A DNA stretch of 8,589 bases from JBDHAC01 sp039588215 (GTDB lineage: Bacteria; Gemmatimonadota; Gemmatimonadetes; Palauibacterales; Palauibacteraceae): assembly GCA_039588215.1 (NCBI GenBank), contig JBDHAD010000095.1:1-8589 (forward strand), given 5' to 3'. The notes below the pieces were generated by a model. That model was given only the letters and a program-made list of their open reading frames with translations, made no database searches and had not been told where the DNA came from. Shown here in pieces: positions 6,962 to 8,589 of this stretch (within the stretch, counting starts at the first letter, position 1; each line of letters opens with the position of its first letter). A program made the translations under genes and the position numbers.

Positions 6962-7020
6962 GTGGCAACTTTTTTCCGGACCGTGGAACACATTTCGCGC
7001 CGGATCGCACCAGGTGTCGT

Positions 7021-7035
7021 AGCCTTCCGAAGGCT
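7021..7035. repeat. 15-bp palindrome in the presumed 5' leader of the M23 gene
   Basis: AGCCTTC and GAAGGCT are perfect 7-nt arms around a single C. As RNA it would form a 5-bp stem with loop TCCGA. As DNA it resembles a dimer-protein site. It lies between the predicted transcription start (~6968) and the preferred start codon at 7070, or within the coding sequence if the upstream GTG at 6962 is used. Confidence 0.4.
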
Positions 7036-7069
7036 GTCCGTCACTCTACGCCGGGGTTTGTCGCGGGGC

Positions 7070-8014
7070 GTGAAAAAGCCGTCGTACTGGACAATCCAAG
7101 TCTTTCCCGAGGGTAGCGGCCGGGCACACAGCTATCGGCTCAGGCCGCGCGTGCTCCGTCTCTCCGTCTTCTTGCTGTTGTGTCTCGTCGGGCTATCATC
7201 GGCGTGGGTACTCGGGTTTCTCGGTCAACGTCACGCGATCTCCGAGCTCAACCGGTACAAGGCCGAGAATCAGCACCTCGTCTCGAACCTCCAGACGATG
7301 GAGCAGCAGACGGAGCGGCTGACGCACGCCCTGGACGATCTGGCCGCGAGAGACCAGCGATTTCGCGTCGTCGCCGGCCTGCCGCTGCTCGATCGCGAGG
7401 TCTACTCAGCCGGCGTTGGCGGACCGGTGCTCGTAGATCCGGCGCAGGAGCAGTTCTATCGGCTCGCCCCCGACCTGGCGGATGCCGCCCGCGGCGTGAG
7501 CGGCAACATGGATCAGCTGTTGCGCCGTGCAGAGCTGCTCTCGACGAGCCTGTCCGAAGCGGTGGATTCGGTCGAGACGCGGGCTGACGTCTTCCGTCGG
7601 CGGCCGACGATCCACCCGGTCCAGGCGGAAGACTCCTGGATCAGCTCCGGGTTCAGCTACAACCGTCTGCACCCCCTGCTCGGCTACCGACGCCCCCACC
7701 CCGGGGTCGACATCTCCGCGGCCGCCGGAAGCAGCGTGGTCGCGGCCGGAGCGGGGCGCGTGACGTTCGCAGGCAACGAGTCGGACTACGGCCGCATGGT
7801 GGAGATCGATCACGGCGACGGTTACAAGAGCCGCTACGCGCACTTGGCCAGCGTGCTCGTGAGGGTGGGGCAGGCGGTCGAGCGCGGAGCCTTGCTCGGT
7901 GAGGTCGGTCGATCCGGACTGACGACCGGTCCCAATTTGCACTACGAGATCCGCGTCGACAACCGACCGGTCAACCCGACCGGCTACCTGCTCGACCGAA
8001 GCTTCCGCCGCTGA
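7070..8014 (+). CDS. Membrane-anchored M23 family (LytM/EnvC-type) peptidase
   Basis: The 314-residue protein is a likely cell-wall endopeptidase, or an activator of amidases, anchored in the inner membrane. It starts KKPSYWTIQVFPEGSGRAHS, has one transmembrane segment (about residues 28-51), then a coiled coil (about 55-95) of the kind seen in EnvC/MepM-like proteins, and a C-terminal LytM domain (about 185-310). Zinc-ligand residues are visible: H210-x3-D214 (HPGVD), a conserved His at 258 (YAHLA) and H291 in NLHYE. The residue two before H291 is Asn289, whereas the usual motif is HxH. The start is uncertain: GTG 7070 gives a typical N-terminus, TTG 7058 is possible, and the frame opens at GTG 6962. 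The 6962 start would add 36 Arg-rich residues and would lie upstream of the transcription start predicted from the promoter candidate. A lipoprotein gene follows after 119 nt. Confidence 0.88.
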   Translation: MKKPSYWTIQVFPEGSGRAHSYRLRPRVLRLSVFLLLCLVGLSSAWVLGFLGQRHAISELNRYKAENQHLVSNLQTMEQQTERLTHALDDLAARDQRFRVVAGLPLLDREVYSAGVGGPVLVDPAQEQFYRLAPDLADAARGVSGNMDQLLRRAELLSTSLSEAVDSVETRADVFRRRPTIHPVQAEDSWISSGFSYNRLHPLLGYRRPHPGVDISAAAGSSVVAAGAGRVTFAGNESDYGRMVEIDHGDGYKSRYAHLASVLVRVGQAVERGALLGEVGRSGLTTGPNLHYEIRVDNRPVNPTGYLLDRSFRR

Positions 8015-8076
8015 AGCCCAATCTTTACATTGCTTTGCTGGAGCGCCCCTTCCCGCGCCGCTTGCTCTCTTGGCGC

Positions 8077-8101
8077 GTCGGATCGAGCGCCCGACCTTTT
8101 T
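8077..8101 (+). terminator. Weak possible terminator after the M23 gene
   Basis: GTCGG (8077-8081) can pair with CCGAC (8091-8095) across a 9-nt loop, with TTTTT at 8097-8101. A competing 5-bp stem, GGCGC/GCGCC (8072-8076 and 8087-8091), overlaps it. The stem is short, so read-through into the next gene is likely; it may only attenuate. Confidence 0.3.
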
Positions 8102-8133
8102 CGAACCGTTTCACCCGAGGTGGAGTTCTAGCG

Positions 8134-8589
8134 ATGCTGAACAAGCGTCTCGCGATCCCGTCCTTCGCTTTAGCGTCATTGTTGTTCCCGGCTTGTGGCG
8201 GCGGCGACATTACACTCCAGGTCCTGACGGAAGACTCGTTATTCGCGACCCTGGCGGCGGCGGCCGGCGAGCCGGAGCCGCAGGTCCCGGCGCAGTTGCG
8301 CCAGGAGTTCGACAGCGTGCTCGTCTTGCAGGAGACGTGGCGGGTTGCCGAGGGGCGCTGGAACGAGGTGCGCGACAGCCTGCGTCAGCTCTCGGAGCGG
8401 ATGCAGCGGATGGATCAGCGCGCGCGCGAGTATCGACCGCTGTTCGAGCGGTTCAACGCCATGGAAGGCCGCGAGGCGAGCCTGAACCGGCAGCGCGCAA
8501 GCGCGTTCGAAGCGTTCACGAGCCTGCAGGAGACGAACCAGCAGCGGCTGGACTCCGTCCGGGCCGTAATCGAGGCGTGGGAGGATATC
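8134..8589 (+). CDS. Putative coiled-coil lipoprotein, 3' partial
   Basis: The frame is open to the right edge, with 152 codons visible and no stop, and I do not recognise a family. It begins MLNKRLAIPSFALASLLFPAC followed by GGGD: a short positive N-region, a hydrophobic core and a lipobox-like FPAC with Cys at residue 21. Phe at -3 and Pro at -2 are atypical, so lipidation is likely but not certain. The rest, from about residue 50, is rich in Glu, Arg, Gln and Leu (for example LRQLSERMQRMDQRARE), indicating a long alpha-helical coiled coil. The start is supported by GGAG at 8122-8125, 8 nt before the ATG. The gene lies 119 nt after the M23 peptidase gene on the same strand, and possibly both are co-transcribed. 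A role in the envelope is inferred from the signal and the neighbour only. Confidence 0.75.
   Translation, partial: MLNKRLAIPSFALASLLFPACGGGDITLQVLTEDSLFATLAAAAGEPEPQVPAQLRQEFDSVLVLQETWRVAEGRWNEVRDSLRQLSERMQRMDQRAREYRPLFERFNAMEGREASLNRQRASAFEAFTSLQETNQQRLDSVRAVIEAWEDI

Larger units (their letters stand above)
6540..7069. other. Non-coding region between divergent envelope genes
   Basis: About 530 nt separate the start of the minus-strand lipoprotein gene from the preferred start of the M23 peptidase gene. No frame here looks protein-like; the 96-codon plus-strand frame at 6646-6936 is a compositional open frame. The region carries the SD of the lipoprotein gene (6550-6554), a palindrome at 6818-6830, a set of GGCTCG-type arms at 6861-6928, a promoter candidate at 6933-6961 and a palindrome at 7021-7035. 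It is likely to hold the control signals of both flanking genes. Confidence 0.6.

Overview
This is a GC-rich bacterial chromosomal segment with mostly ordinary housekeeping content. The protein types, the high GC and the small envelope lipoproteins would suit an uncultured Gemmatimonadota-like or other FCB-group bacterium. That placement is inference from general resemblance only, because no rRNA or other marker is present.

Layout: positions 1-5739 hold four plus-strand genes. They are the C-terminal ~60% of dnaE (replicative DNA polymerase III alpha, entering from the left edge and broken by a one-base frameshift near 343), accA (acetyl-CoA carboxylase carboxyltransferase alpha), ricT/yaaT (PSP1-domain protein) and metG (methionyl-tRNA synthetase). 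accA and ricT overlap by ATGA, and the other gaps are 49-68 nt, so the block is probably one operon. It ends at a strong hairpin at 5764-5806. This hairpin is T-flanked on both sides and also serves a convergent minus-strand gene for a small unrecognised lipoprotein (5868-6539).

A roughly 530-nt non-coding region (6540-7069) separates that lipoprotein gene from a divergent plus-strand gene for a membrane-anchored, coiled-coil M23 (LytM/EnvC-type) peptidase. The region contains several inverted repeats and a TTGACA-type promoter candidate. A second putative lipoprotein gene with a coiled-coil body starts at 8134 and runs off the right edge.

The left part joins replication, fatty-acid synthesis and translation genes. 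It combines two widely conserved neighbourhoods, dnaE-accA and ricT near metG. The right part concerns the cell envelope: a peptidoglycan hydrolase or its regulator flanked by two lipoproteins of unknown function. I found no mobile element, CRISPR array, tRNA or rRNA, and no convincing new defence or biosynthetic system. The points most worth checking are the dnaE frameshift, the non-coding region upstream of the M23 gene, the His-to-Asn change in the M23 active-site motif, the cysteine-bearing insertion and N-terminal tail of RicT, and the two unrecognised lipoproteins.
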